From Aliagarivorans marinus DSM 23064 (GTDB lineage: Bacteria; Pseudomonadota; Gammaproteobacteria; Enterobacterales; Celerinatantimonadaceae), in assembly GCF_000429485.1 (NCBI RefSeq), contig NZ_KE386907.1, positions 505,096-569,095 on the forward strand: a DNA stretch of 64,000 nt. Reading direction: 5' to 3'. Of the stretch, positions 33,443 through 42,099 are shown in pieces. Position 1 is the stretch's first letter. The number at the start of each line of letters is the position of its first letter. Both the position numbers and the translations under genes were made by a program. The notes below the pieces were generated by a model, which had not been told where the DNA came from, did no database searches, and saw only the letters and a list, made by a program, of their open reading frames with translations.

Positions 33443-33783
33443 GCCGAGCAACGCTATCTGGCATGCTGCTGGTAACGACACTGCTTGCCACGGCTCTACT
33501 GTTTACCAGTGGCTACAGCGCGGCAGCACTTGCGCCCAACTATCAAAATCTGCGCGACTTAGACGCCATGCTCGACTATATGCATGAGCACCCTGAGGTG
33601 GCCGCTCGCCTCGATAGCATCGATATGCGCGAGTATGTAATTCACTACGATGACACCTGCCGGATTGAGTTTATGCGCGAAGCCCGCATCACCCCACCCG
33701 GCTGGGCAGGCCCAGCGGCGCCATTGGTGTTTAAAGCCGATAGCTGTTCAAGTCAAAGAGCTACGCAGAGCCAGCTACACTAA
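33439..33783 (+). CDS. Hypothetical exported protein coupled to the lipocalin
   Basis: A 114-residue protein with an N-terminal hydrophobic segment (LLVTTLLATALLFTSGYSAAA) that reads as a signal peptide or anchor. The mature part contains YVIHYDDTCRIEFMRE and a Cys pair. Not recognised. It is translated by coupling from the lipocalin gene, so a shared envelope role is likely but unproven. Confidence 0.65.
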   Translation: MSRATLSGMLLVTTLLATALLFTSGYSAAALAPNYQNLRDLDAMLDYMHEHPEVAARLDSIDMREYVIHYDDTCRIEFMREARITPPGWAGPAAPLVFKADSCSSQRATQSQLH

Positions 33784-33813
33784 GTAGTCCAGCCCAACAA
33801 TAGCGGCGAGCCC

Positions 33814-35211
33814 ATGGACGAGCTCAAAGACTTCACCCAACACTTACGCAGTATTCACTTTGCCATGGTGCTGACCGCTGGCGCGATCCTACTTGGACTC
33901 AGTAGCAGCAGCTCACTGTATGAAACCGCGCTGATGCAACTGCGCGATATCAACCGCTTAAGCGAACAGCTCACCGCCGAGAGCCTGACTGAAGCCCTGC
34001 CCACCAGTGACGCTCCGCCTTCCGATACCGCAACGACCGTGAGCCTTGCTGAGCTTGTTGAAGAAACGCTTTACGAATACCTCGAAGCCCTCGACCTGCC
34101 CAACCAGTTCGAGCATTTCCACTTCTACGCCTACGAGTATTTGGATGACCCCAACTACGAGACTGAACTGCCAGAATACTTTCACTGGTTTGAGCGCCAC
34201 TCGCTACTGCTATATGATGGCAAGAAAGCCTACCCCAATGCAGGGCACTGGATGTATCACCAAGGCCAAATCTTGGCTGAGCAGCGCGAATATGTGGACC
34301 GTTTTCTGCTGGTTGATAAGATACTGCGCAATCCAATCTTCGATCCCGGTTATCTGGTGGAAGGCAGCAAGATCGCCGAGATCAACCGCCCTGCCGAGCT
34401 CACGCTGAGTCAGCTTGATCTAAACCAAGTCACCCGGCTAACCGCCAGCCTGCAAGCGCTGATCATCACAGATAAGGCCTCGCGTGCCGATTACCGTAAC
34501 AGCCAGCAGATCCTTGAAGAGGACCCCATCGGCTACGAGCGTTTCAGTGGCAGTTTCGATCTACTCAAACTCAAGCTCAGCCTCTACCCGGTTGAGCACC
34601 CGGATGCGCTCAACGGCAATCTGTCGCTAACCTTGCACCTGCCCTTTATGTTCGAAGTGCATGAATTTGCTTGGATTAACGCCTTGCTGGCAGAGCTGGA
34701 GTCAAGCACGCAAGTTAGTCCTCGCTATCAAAATGGGCTGCGCAGCAGCGCAGAGTTATTCCCCGAGCTGTTTCAGGTGACCGAGCTACTCGCCTCGGCC
34801 AGCTACGCAGACTTAGAGCGCTACCTGCTCGCCCAACAGCAGCAAAACAATGCACCGCTTAACCTATTTGGCCTGAGCATCGATAGCCAACTCATCGGCC
34901 TGTGGGGCGTGGTGGTGCTGGTGTTTATCCAGCTCTACTTTGCCATGCACTACCACAACCTAGTGAAGCTGATGGCCCAGCATGCGCGCTTTCATTACCC
35001 GTGGATCGGGCTGTATCGTGATCACCTGTCACGCCTGCTGTTCCAGCTATCGCTGCTGCTGCCCACTGGCGTCACGCTGAGCATGGCGATCATCCACGGT
35101 GTGGGAAGCTATGGCTTTCGAGTGGCCTTGGTGGTGATCGCCCTGCTGACCTTGGCGCTTATCGAGCGCGATTATCTGCGTAGCCAGCGGATGCGGGCTT
35201 CGGTGAGCTAG
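33814..35211 (+). CDS. Large hypothetical membrane protein in the lipocalin operon
   Basis: A 465-residue protein. One helix near residues 15-33, then a large polar domain of about 320 residues (acidic, with EYLDDPNYETELPEYFHWFERH), then three C-terminal helices (about 358-378, 407-428, 433-452) and a short basic tail (YLRSQRMRASVS). No known domain was recognised. It lies 30 bases after the previous stop and may be co-transcribed with the lipocalin. The topology suggests a periplasmic sensor or enzyme domain held by four helices. Confidence 0.7.
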   Translation: MDELKDFTQHLRSIHFAMVLTAGAILLGLSSSSSLYETALMQLRDINRLSEQLTAESLTEALPTSDAPPSDTATTVSLAELVEETLYEYLEALDLPNQFEHFHFYAYEYLDDPNYETELPEYFHWFERHSLLLYDGKKAYPNAGHWMYHQGQILAEQREYVDRFLLVDKILRNPIFDPGYLVEGSKIAEINRPAELTLSQLDLNQVTRLTASLQALIITDKASRADYRNSQQILEEDPIGYERFSGSFDLLKLKLSLYPVEHPDALNGNLSLTLHLPFMFEVHEFAWINALLAELESSTQVSPRYQNGLRSSAELFPELFQVTELLASASYADLERYLLAQQQQNNAPLNLFGLSIDSQLIGLWGVVVLVFIQLYFAMHYHNLVKLMAQHARFHYPWIGLYRDHLSRLLFQLSLLLPTGVTLSMAIIHGVGSYGFRVALVVIALLTLALIERDYLRSQRMRASVS

Positions 35212-35314
35212 CTAGCAGCCCGTTTCAGTGCTGCTCTAAGCAGAGCTTTCAATCAGGTTAAATGAATCAACATCAATACTTTGCCAATCTTTGGTCAGAT
35301 AAGAGCGCACATTA

Positions 35315-35342
35315 TTGAAGTTTTTGACCACATGGTTATAAT
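35315..35342 (+). promoter_or_regulatory. Sigma-70 promoter of the purine operon
   Basis: TTGAAG (35315-35320), spacer of 16, and a perfect TATAAT (35337-35342). The predicted start near 35349 lies just before the riboswitch aptamer. Confidence 0.7.
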
Positions 35343-35357
35343 CCGCGACCAAGTTTT

Positions 35358-35426
35358 GAGCTGTATATCACCGGTAATCTGGACCGGAAGTTTCTACCGC
35401 GGGACCGAATCCTGCGACTACAGTCC
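35358..35426 (+). promoter_or_regulatory. Purine (guanine/xanthine-type) riboswitch aptamer
   Basis: The RNA folds as a three-way junction. P1 is CTGTA (35361-35365) with TACAG (35419-35423). P2 is CCGGT/ACCGG with a 7-base loop AATCTGG. J2/3 holds the hallmark GTTTCTACC. P3 is CGCGGG/CCTGCG with the 7-base loop ACCGAAT. The GG of loop 2 can pair with the CC of loop 3, as in the known structures. The specificity base before P1 (GACTA) is C, as for guanine-type, not adenine-type. J1/2 (TATCA) differs from the usual TAAT. It lies upstream of a nucleobase permease and a phosphoribosyltransferase, fitting feedback on purine uptake and salvage. Confidence 0.88.
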
Positions 35427-35535
35427 TCACCTGCCTAATGCCTGAATCTCACCGTTCTGATGCTAATGGGGTAGATGTACATCCGTTGATGTCCAGCTCA
35501 AGTGATCCCTTTAACTATCGATAATCAGGCTGACC

Positions 35536-36909
35536 GTGACTACTGCAACCACACTGTCCAAACCGACTGGCTTCCGTGCTGTACTGGATGCCACCTTCAA
35601 AATCAGTGAACGTCGAAGCACCATTAGCACCGAGCTATATGCGGGCTTTCTTACCTTCCTGGCCATGAGCTACATCCTGGCAGTTAACCCAGCCATTCTG
35701 GGTGATATTCCGGGTATGGATGGCGGCGCTATCTTCACCGCAACGGCGCTGGCAGCCGCCTTCGCCACCTTTGTGATGGGCGTGTTTGGTAACTATCCGG
35801 TGATGCTGGCACCGGGGATGAGCATGAACGGCTTCTTTAAAGGCCTGCTGTTCTCGGGCTCGGTTGCCCTGCTATGGCACGAAGCGCTGTTTGGCATCTT
35901 CCTCTCTGGTGTGGTTTACCTGATTTTCTCGATGACCAAGATCCGCAAGACCATGATCGAGTCGATCCCGGAAGACCTTAAGCTGGCGATCACTGCCTCG
36001 CTAGGTATGTTCATCGCCTTCCTTGGCCTGAAAAACGCCGGCATCATTGTCGCCAATCCGTTCATTCTGGTGAGCATGGGCGATGTGTTGCAGCCACAAG
36101 TGGCGATTGCTTACATCAGCTTATTTGTGGCGCTGGGCTGCATGGTGCGTGATATCAAGCTGGCCACCTTTATTGCCTTTATCTGCTCAATGGTACTGAC
36201 CGTTCTGGCCGACCTGTTTATGGGCACCAATAACGCCGCCTTCCCAGAGCAGTTGGTATCTGCGCCACCGAGCATGGCAGCAGGCTTCGGTCAGATCTTC
36301 AACTTCAGCCATATGACCGCTGAGAAGCTGTTTGATCTGCTGTTCGTGGTGATCATCTTCTTTATCGTCGACTTCTTCGACGGCCTGTCTACCATCGTCG
36401 GTGTAGGCCGCGACGCGGGCATTATCGACAAAGACGGCAAGGTGCCGAATGCTCGCTCAGCGCTGATTGCTGATGCAGGCGGCACCGTAGTGGGCACCGT
36501 ACTGGGCACCACCTCGGTCACAGCCTTCTCGGAGTCGGGCATTGCCTCGGCCCAAGGCGCCAAGACTGGCCTGGCTGCGGTTACCGTAGCGGCGTTGTTC
36601 CTGGTATCGCTGTTCCTCTACCCGATCTTCTCAATGTTTAGCACTGCCATTGTGGCACCCGCGATGATCACCGTGGGCGTTTACATGATTGGCCGCTTGG
36701 GCCAGATCAAGTGGGACCAGAAAGAGTCGCGCATCGCCGCCTTCTTTACCGTGATGTTTACCGTGCTTAGCTTCTCTCCAGCCAACGGTATGGCGATGGG
36801 CTTTATTAGCTACGCCTTCGCCATGTTGGCCGCCGGTAAGGGCAAGCAGGTTCACCCTCTCATCTACGGCCTGTCGCTGATCTTCATCGGCTACCTGGTT
36901 ATGCTGTAA
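35536..36909 (+). CDS. NCS2 family purine permease (guanine/hypoxanthine type)
   Basis: A 457-residue nucleobase carrier of the AzgA/PbuG/GhxP branch of NCS2, with about 12-14 membrane helices. Conserved segments include AGFLTFLAMSYILAVNPAIL, APGMSMNGFF, IIFFIVDFFDGLSTIVGVG and the GTTSVTAFSESGIASA loop, which carries the substrate-site Ser/Thr residues. It imports purine bases by proton symport. The start is a GTG at 35536 behind a weak AGG site, about 110 bases after the riboswitch. The control may therefore act on translation or by an unseen terminator. It is followed by an xpt-like gene. Confidence 0.92.
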   Translation: MTTATTLSKPTGFRAVLDATFKISERRSTISTELYAGFLTFLAMSYILAVNPAILGDIPGMDGGAIFTATALAAAFATFVMGVFGNYPVMLAPGMSMNGFFKGLLFSGSVALLWHEALFGIFLSGVVYLIFSMTKIRKTMIESIPEDLKLAITASLGMFIAFLGLKNAGIIVANPFILVSMGDVLQPQVAIAYISLFVALGCMVRDIKLATFIAFICSMVLTVLADLFMGTNNAAFPEQLVSAPPSMAAGFGQIFNFSHMTAEKLFDLLFVVIIFFIVDFFDGLSTIVGVGRDAGIIDKDGKVPNARSALIADAGGTVVGTVLGTTSVTAFSESGIASAQGAKTGLAAVTVAALFLVSLFLYPIFSMFSTAIVAPAMITVGVYMIGRLGQIKWDQKESRIAAFFTVMFTVLSFSPANGMAMGFISYAFAMLAAGKGKQVHPLIYGLSLIFIGYLVML

Positions 36910-36930
36910 GGCTGTAATAGAAAGAACGCT

Positions 36931-37539
36931 ATGCAATACCAACAACAAGATACAGCGACGCGGGCGCTAAACCCGCTGGAGCAAGCCATTCTCGACAAGG
37001 GTGTGGTGAAAAGCGCGGCGGCTTTGGATGTGAGCGCCTTTATCAGCCGCCAGATCGACGTACAGCTGCTGAACTGGTGTGCCAAGGCCATCGCCGAGCA
37101 CTATCGAGACAAGCAGATCGATAAGATCGTCACCATCGAAGCCGGTGGTATCGCCATTGCCACCTTGGTGGCCTTGGCGATGGAGCTGCCCTTAGTGGTG
37201 GGCAAAAAAGCCGCCACCATCTTGGACAACGCCGAGCTGCTGAGCACCGAGGTAAAAAGCTTTACCAAGAACACCCAGTACACCCTTACCATGGATAGCT
37301 GCCACTTTAGCCCCGGTGAGCGGGTGCTGTTTGTCGACGACTTCCTGGCCCACGGCCAAGCCGTGCTGGGCATGCAGGAGATCTGTCAGCAAGCCGGCGT
37401 CACCTTGGCCGGCCTGGGCATTGTGATTGAAAAAAGCTTCCAGCAAGGAGCGCAGATTGCCGAAGATAACGGCATCGCGGTACTATCGCTCGCCCAGCTT
37501 GCCTCTCTAGAGCCTGCGGTGAGCTTTAAGGGCCTGTAG
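36931..37539 (+). CDS. xpt: Xanthine phosphoribosyltransferase-like enzyme
   Basis: A 202-residue type I phosphoribosyltransferase. The PRPP-binding motif is RVLFVDDFLAHGQAV (acidic pair in VDDFLA) with IVTIEAGGIAIA upstream, and the N-terminus NPLEQAILDKGVV resembles Xpt of Gram-positives. It converts xanthine (or guanine) plus PRPP to the nucleotide. It follows the permease by 21 bases in one riboswitch-led operon, which supports the substrate assignment. A strong terminator closes the unit. ATG 36931 has a weak AAAGAACG site. Confidence 0.87.
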   Translation: MQYQQQDTATRALNPLEQAILDKGVVKSAAALDVSAFISRQIDVQLLNWCAKAIAEHYRDKQIDKIVTIEAGGIAIATLVALAMELPLVVGKKAATILDNAELLSTEVKSFTKNTQYTLTMDSCHFSPGERVLFVDDFLAHGQAVLGMQEICQQAGVTLAGLGIVIEKSFQQGAQIAEDNGIAVLSLAQLASLEPAVSFKGL

Positions 37540-37550
37540 TCGCGCTATCT

Positions 37551-37588
37551 TCCCGCTAACGGTGGTTGCCGTTGGCGGGAGTTTTCTC
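37551..37588 (+). terminator. Rho-independent terminator of the purine operon
   Basis: A 12-bp stem TCCCGCTAACGG (37551-37562) with CCGTTGGCGGGA (37569-37580), one G-T pair, followed by GTTTTCTCTC. Confidence 0.82.
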
Positions 37589-38187
37589 TCATTTGGTTGC
37601 TTAGTCCTAGTAGCCTGCCGTTCTCTACCTTTAGATACTTTTACATATCTTTAGACAAATACTTGGCTACTAGAACACTTCCCCCTCCGTCACAACAGAT
37701 AGCACCAGCCTGCCTAAGATCACAGGTTTTTTCCGCTACAGGAAACAGCCAGTGAAAGTTTCATTTTTTCCTTCCATGAATTAATTGTTTTATCAATAGC
37801 AGCTATCTGTTTGGTTCTTCTTACATAGACAGTGAGCTTTATATCAGTAATTACTTGAAGCAACGCTAACTTGGTTTTCGATAGAGGGCTGTTGCCGACT
37901 CTATCTGGTCGTCAAGCAACGCGCTGTCAGCCAAGGCCCTTCTGTTACTGCTATCAACACCCGCAGAGCGAACAGGTGCCGAAGGCTGTATTGAGCATGT
38001 GTTGAAGGCCACCAAGACAACTTGCCCATCAGCGGCAAACTAAGGCCCTTCCCTCAGCTCTGGCAACGCCCAAAAGCACCAATACACAGCACGCGCGCCT
38101 CCCCCATCGCACAGGCATTCGCCACTGCGATTAAAACCGGTAGCGCGCGCTGTGTGCTGAATTAAAGGAATATTACGAGGGCAAATT
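37589..38187 (+). other. Long 5' region of the GH6 cellulase gene
   Basis: About 600 bases without a gene. The first half is AT-rich, with several TTT and ATA stretches suited to a promoter, but no box could be fixed. The last 100 bases are GC-rich and contain an inverted repeat (38084-38155). No small ORF with a ribosome site was found. Confidence 0.4.
38084..38155. repeat. Inverted repeat in the leader of the GH6 gene
   Basis: ACACAGCACGCGCGC (38084-38098) is complementary, apart from bulged bases, to GCGCGCGCTGTGT (38143-38155). It would form a stem with a loop of about 44 bases ending 32 bases before the GH6 start, possibly affecting mRNA stability or translation. Confidence 0.45.
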
Positions 38188-40689
38188 ATGGAAAGTAATA
38201 CGCGTAACCTAAGCACGCTACGGCGTACTTGCTGCGCTTGTGTGGGAGGAGGCCTGTGGTTGATGTCACTCGGCTCGGCCCAGGCAGCGACCTGCGAGTA
38301 CCTTATCTCCAACCAATGGAACTCCGGCTTCGCCGCCGAAATTGTGATTACCAACGATGGCGACACTGCCATTAATGGCTGGGACATCAGCTGGGCCTAT
38401 CAGGGCGTTGATCGTATCAACAGCAGCTGGAACGTCTCACTATCGGGAAGCAACCCCTACAGCGCCAGTGGCGTGGGCTGGAACGACAATATTCCGGTCG
38501 GCGGCAGCGTCAGCTTTGGCTTCACCGGTACCAAAGGCGCAGCTAGCGCCGAGATACCGGAAGTAAGCGGCGATGTGTGTGCGCCAGCCAACCAAGCACC
38601 AGTTGCTGCGGTGAGCGCCGATGTCATCTCCGGCGATGCGCCGCTTACCGTGATGTTTGATGCCACAGCCTCTGAAGACCCTGATGGTAGCTACGCCGGG
38701 CTCAGCTTTAGTTGGGACTTTGGCGACGGTAACCTTGGCCAAGGCGACATGGTCAGCCACACCTACCAAGGTGCTGGAACGTTTGTAGCAACCGTCACCG
38801 TGACTGATGAAGGCGGCGCAGCGGGCTCGGCCAGCGTGTCCATCACCGCCATTGGCAACGAAGCCCCCATTGCAGCGGCGAGCGCCACCCCAACGCAGGG
38901 CCCAGCCCCGCTCGAGGTGAACTTCGATGGCTCCGGCTCTTACGACCCCGACAATGGCCCAGAAAATCTGAGCTATAGCTGGGACTTTGGCGACGGCAAT
39001 AGCGCCGTTGGGCTCTATCCAAGCCACACCTACACCGCAGAAGGCAGCTACCAAGCCACACTCACGGTGAGCGATGGCGAAGCCAGCGCCAGCTCGGTGG
39101 TAAATATCCTGGTGGGTGATATCGCAGAGCGAGTCGATAATCCTTTCGTCGGCGTAAAATACTACGTCGATCCGCTATGGTCGGCCAAGGCCGCTGCAGA
39201 GCCTAATGGCGAGCTGATTGCCGGCTACAACACTGCGGTATGGATGGACCGCATCGGCGCAATCACCGACGGCATCGGCCTACGTGGCCACCTCGATGAG
39301 GCGCTGGCCCAGCAAGCCGGGATGTTTATGTTTGTGGTGTACGATCTGCCCAACCGCGACTGCGCGGCGCTAGCCTCCAACGGCGAGCTGCGGATCAGCG
39401 AAGATGGCTTTGCGCGCTACCAAGATGAGTATATCGCGCCGATCATGGAGATTATCTCCGATCCGAAATACGCCAATCTGCGCATCGTGGCCATCGTCGA
39501 GGTCGATTCACTGCCTAACCTGGTGACCAACCTCAACGAGCCTGACTGCGCCGAGGCCAATGGCCCGGGTGGCTACCGCGACGGTATTCGCCACACCCTC
39601 AACGAGCTGGGTAAGCTGGACAACGTCTATGCCTATCTGGATATCGCCCACTCGGGTTGGCTGGGTTGGTCGGATAACTTTGCCGAGGCAATCACGCTGA
39701 TTGGCGATGTGATTGAGAGCAGCGATACCGGCTGGAACAGTGTCGCCGGTTTCGTGACCAATACTTCCAACTACACCCCAACGGTTGAGCCCTTCCTGCC
39801 AGACCCAGAGCTGCGCTTTGGCGGCAACCCAATCCGTTCCTCGGATTTCTATGAGTGGAACAACTATCTGGATGAGAAGACCTTCGCACAGGATTGGCGT
39901 CTGGCCATGATCGAGCGCGGCGCACCTGAAGGCATTGGTATGCTGATCGACACCGCCCGCAACGGCTGGGGCGGCGCCAATCGCCCGACCCAAGTGAGCA
40001 GCTCCACCAGCCTGGAAACCTACGTGAATGAATCGCGGGTGGACAAGCGAGAGCATCGCGGCAACTGGTGTAACCAACCGGGCGGCGTGGGCTTTAAACC
40101 TTGGGCAGCGCCTTATGAGGGTATCGATGCCTTTGTTTGGGTCAAACCACCGGGCGAGTCTGACGGCGTGGCCGATCCGGACTTTACCCCCGACCCGAAC
40201 GATCCGGCCAAACGCCACGACCCAATGTGTGACCCGAATGCGGCTAACCGCTACAAGCCGTCGGTTGGCACCGGTTCAATGGCAGGCGCACCCCATGCCG
40301 GTCGCTGGTTCCCCGAGCAGTTCGCGGTTCTTATCGAGAACGCTTACCCACCAGCGAGCGATTCTGCAGGCCCACCACCGCCACCACCACCACCGCGTGA
40401 TGACTGCGCAGGTCTCGACCCCTCTGCGCCTTTGGTGATTAACCAAACCGGCGTGAAGTATGAGATTGATCTGGGCTGTGAAGCACCTATTCACGTGCAG
40501 TTTGATCCCGCCATTGCGCGCAACCTCTATGTGGAGAACACCGGCGATGCGTTTAACGTAAGCATTAGCACCAGCAGCGGCAGCTTCGCTGCATCTGGCC
40601 ACTTTATTAGCAAGTCGCTAAGCGGTGAGACTGCTGTAACGGTAGAACGGGTGGATGCCGCGACCTCGATTTATCTGCGAGTAGACTAA
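38188..40689 (+). CDS. Secreted GH6 cellulase with CBM2, two PKD domains and a C-terminal module
   Basis: An 833-residue multimodular enzyme. Signal peptide to about residue 32 (GSAQAA). CBM2 at about 33-130 (CEYLISNQWNSGF, INGWDISWAY). Two PKD domains at about 138-218 and 228-310 (each with SWDFGDGN). The GH6 catalytic domain spans about 315-728, with the acid motif YDLPNRDCAALASNGE (D391). A proline run (eight P, near 728-738) leads to a last ~95-residue domain of unknown type. GH6 enzymes are inverting cellobiohydrolases or endoglucanases; loop lengths that decide this cannot be judged here. ATG 38188 follows GAGGG. Confidence 0.93.
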   Translation: MESNTRNLSTLRRTCCACVGGGLWLMSLGSAQAATCEYLISNQWNSGFAAEIVITNDGDTAINGWDISWAYQGVDRINSSWNVSLSGSNPYSASGVGWNDNIPVGGSVSFGFTGTKGAASAEIPEVSGDVCAPANQAPVAAVSADVISGDAPLTVMFDATASEDPDGSYAGLSFSWDFGDGNLGQGDMVSHTYQGAGTFVATVTVTDEGGAAGSASVSITAIGNEAPIAAASATPTQGPAPLEVNFDGSGSYDPDNGPENLSYSWDFGDGNSAVGLYPSHTYTAEGSYQATLTVSDGEASASSVVNILVGDIAERVDNPFVGVKYYVDPLWSAKAAAEPNGELIAGYNTAVWMDRIGAITDGIGLRGHLDEALAQQAGMFMFVVYDLPNRDCAALASNGELRISEDGFARYQDEYIAPIMEIISDPKYANLRIVAIVEVDSLPNLVTNLNEPDCAEANGPGGYRDGIRHTLNELGKLDNVYAYLDIAHSGWLGWSDNFAEAITLIGDVIESSDTGWNSVAGFVTNTSNYTPTVEPFLPDPELRFGGNPIRSSDFYEWNNYLDEKTFAQDWRLAMIERGAPEGIGMLIDTARNGWGGANRPTQVSSSTSLETYVNESRVDKREHRGNWCNQPGGVGFKPWAAPYEGIDAFVWVKPPGESDGVADPDFTPDPNDPAKRHDPMCDPNAANRYKPSVGTGSMAGAPHAGRWFPEQFAVLIENAYPPASDSAGPPPPPPPPRDDCAGLDPSAPLVINQTGVKYEIDLGCEAPIHVQFDPAIARNLYVENTGDAFNVSISTSSGSFAASGHFISKSLSGETAVTVERVDAATSIYLRVD

Positions 40690-40747
40690 GTTGAGTGTTG
40701 CTAAAGGCTAAGCCCGAGTTTCGCTAAAGGCGTAGCCTCACTAAAGA

Positions 40748-40784
40748 AAAAGCCTGACACCTTGCGTGTCAGGCTTTTGTTTTT
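40748..40784. terminator. Bidirectional terminator GH6 / TolB-like gene
   Basis: A 13-bp perfect stem AAAAGCCTGACAC (40748-40760) with GTGTCAGGCTTTT (40766-40778), with T-rich flanks on both strands. Confidence 0.87.
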
Positions 40785-40795
40785 GTACTTGCGTC

Positions 40796-41908
40796 TTAAC
40801 GCCAAGCCAATGTAGATGAGGGAGCCACCTTTGGGAACAGAGTACGCGATACCCCATCTTCCCCTTCAGCGGCGATAACCCGTAGCTCCAAGGCATGGGC
40901 TTCACCCAGCTTTGGGCTATACAGGTAGGCAATCTCATTACCATCGGGCGAATAGCGTGGCTCGCGGTGCATACCTTGGCTATCGCTTAGGCGCTTTGCC
41001 TCCCCCGCCACGCTAAACGCAAAGATCCCCATATCCCCCTGATAGACTTTGTCGCGAAGCTGCTCATCGTAGCTAAAGGAAAACTCCTGAAGTGCAGCTA
41101 CCAGCATCTGCTGACTATCTGGGTGCCAATCCACCGAGCCTTGCACATACAGCGATTCGGGGCTGAGCACCTGCGCTTGCTGTTCTTGTGGGTCATAAAG
41201 CCATAACTGTCGGGTATGCGGCGGGCTTATCGATTGGCAGATAAAGGCCAGATAGCGCCCGTCGGGGGACCAGTTTGGCGCATCAAACACGCAGGCCTGC
41301 TTATCTGCAGGCTCCAGTGTGTAACTGAGTAAGGTATGAGAGGCCTCAGTAGCAACATCGTAGCGAAGCAAGCGGCTGTGTCCGTCACTCACCGCGGCGA
41401 TGGTCAACAGCTTTCCCTGCGGGCTCCAGCTATAACCGTTAATCACCTCGCTGCGCCAAAGGCTACTCGTCTGCCCGCTGGCCATATCAACCATCTTTAA
41501 GGTCTCGCCTGCGTCACTAAGTTGCTTGTAAGCAAGCAGCTCACCTTGCGGCGAGAACGCAGGCATGAAGGCACTACCCTCATCAGCGCTTAGCTGAACC
41601 GGCGCTTCGCTCTCCGGACGTATGATAAACAGTTGGTAGTGCTCGGTATATTTTTCGAGCTCGATACGGGTGTCATCTCGCCGGTTGGAGACAAAGGCCA
41701 ACACCCCTTGGCTGGAGAGTGCCGGTTGCAGGTCGCGCCAGTAGCGCCCGTTGGTGAGCACCACTATCCGCCCTTGGGCATCGGCGGTGTAGATGTTACT
41801 GGCCGGGCCTTGGACCTTGGCACTAAAGTGAATAACTGCGCTATCGGCTGCTTGTCCAAACAACGGAACAACCAGACATAAGCTGCATATTGCCGAAAAT
41901 CTATCCAT
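40796..41908 (-). CDS. Periplasmic TolB/PD40-type beta-propeller protein
   Basis: A 370-residue exported protein. Signal peptide to about residue 21 (FGQAAD). The mature part has repeated WD40-like PD40 blades with the D-G-x2-x-A/Y pattern (FSPQGELLAYKQL, WSPDGRYLAFICQS, YSPDGNEIAYLYS). It resembles the propeller of TolB without its N-terminal domain, so the true role is unknown, perhaps a scaffold or a peptidase-related sensor. The ATG at 41908 follows GGAG; an upstream ATG at 41953 adds 15 residues before the signal peptide and was rejected. Confidence 0.8.
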   Translation of the reverse strand: MDRFSAICSLCLVVPLFGQAADSAVIHFSAKVQGPASNIYTADAQGRIVVLTNGRYWRDLQPALSSQGVLAFVSNRRDDTRIELEKYTEHYQLFIIRPESEAPVQLSADEGSAFMPAFSPQGELLAYKQLSDAGETLKMVDMASGQTSSLWRSEVINGYSWSPQGKLLTIAAVSDGHSRLLRYDVATEASHTLLSYTLEPADKQACVFDAPNWSPDGRYLAFICQSISPPHTRQLWLYDPQEQQAQVLSPESLYVQGSVDWHPDSQQMLVAALQEFSFSYDEQLRDKVYQGDMGIFAFSVAGEAKRLSDSQGMHREPRYSPDGNEIAYLYSPKLGEAHALELRVIAAEGEDGVSRTLFPKVAPSSTLAWR

Positions 41909-42099
41909 GATTACTCCGCAACGCGTTGCTTGGTCTATCGCAAAAAACACCACTTAAGCCATCCGCCTAAGCTGTTTACTACGTTATCACTTAGTTAATT
42001 TCACACAAGAACGCTGTTGACAGTTTTATCTAAGAAGAGTGAAACCCTTTCATCGGCAAAAGGGTCACTGATTGATTAGCGGTGATAGCACAAGGGCAG

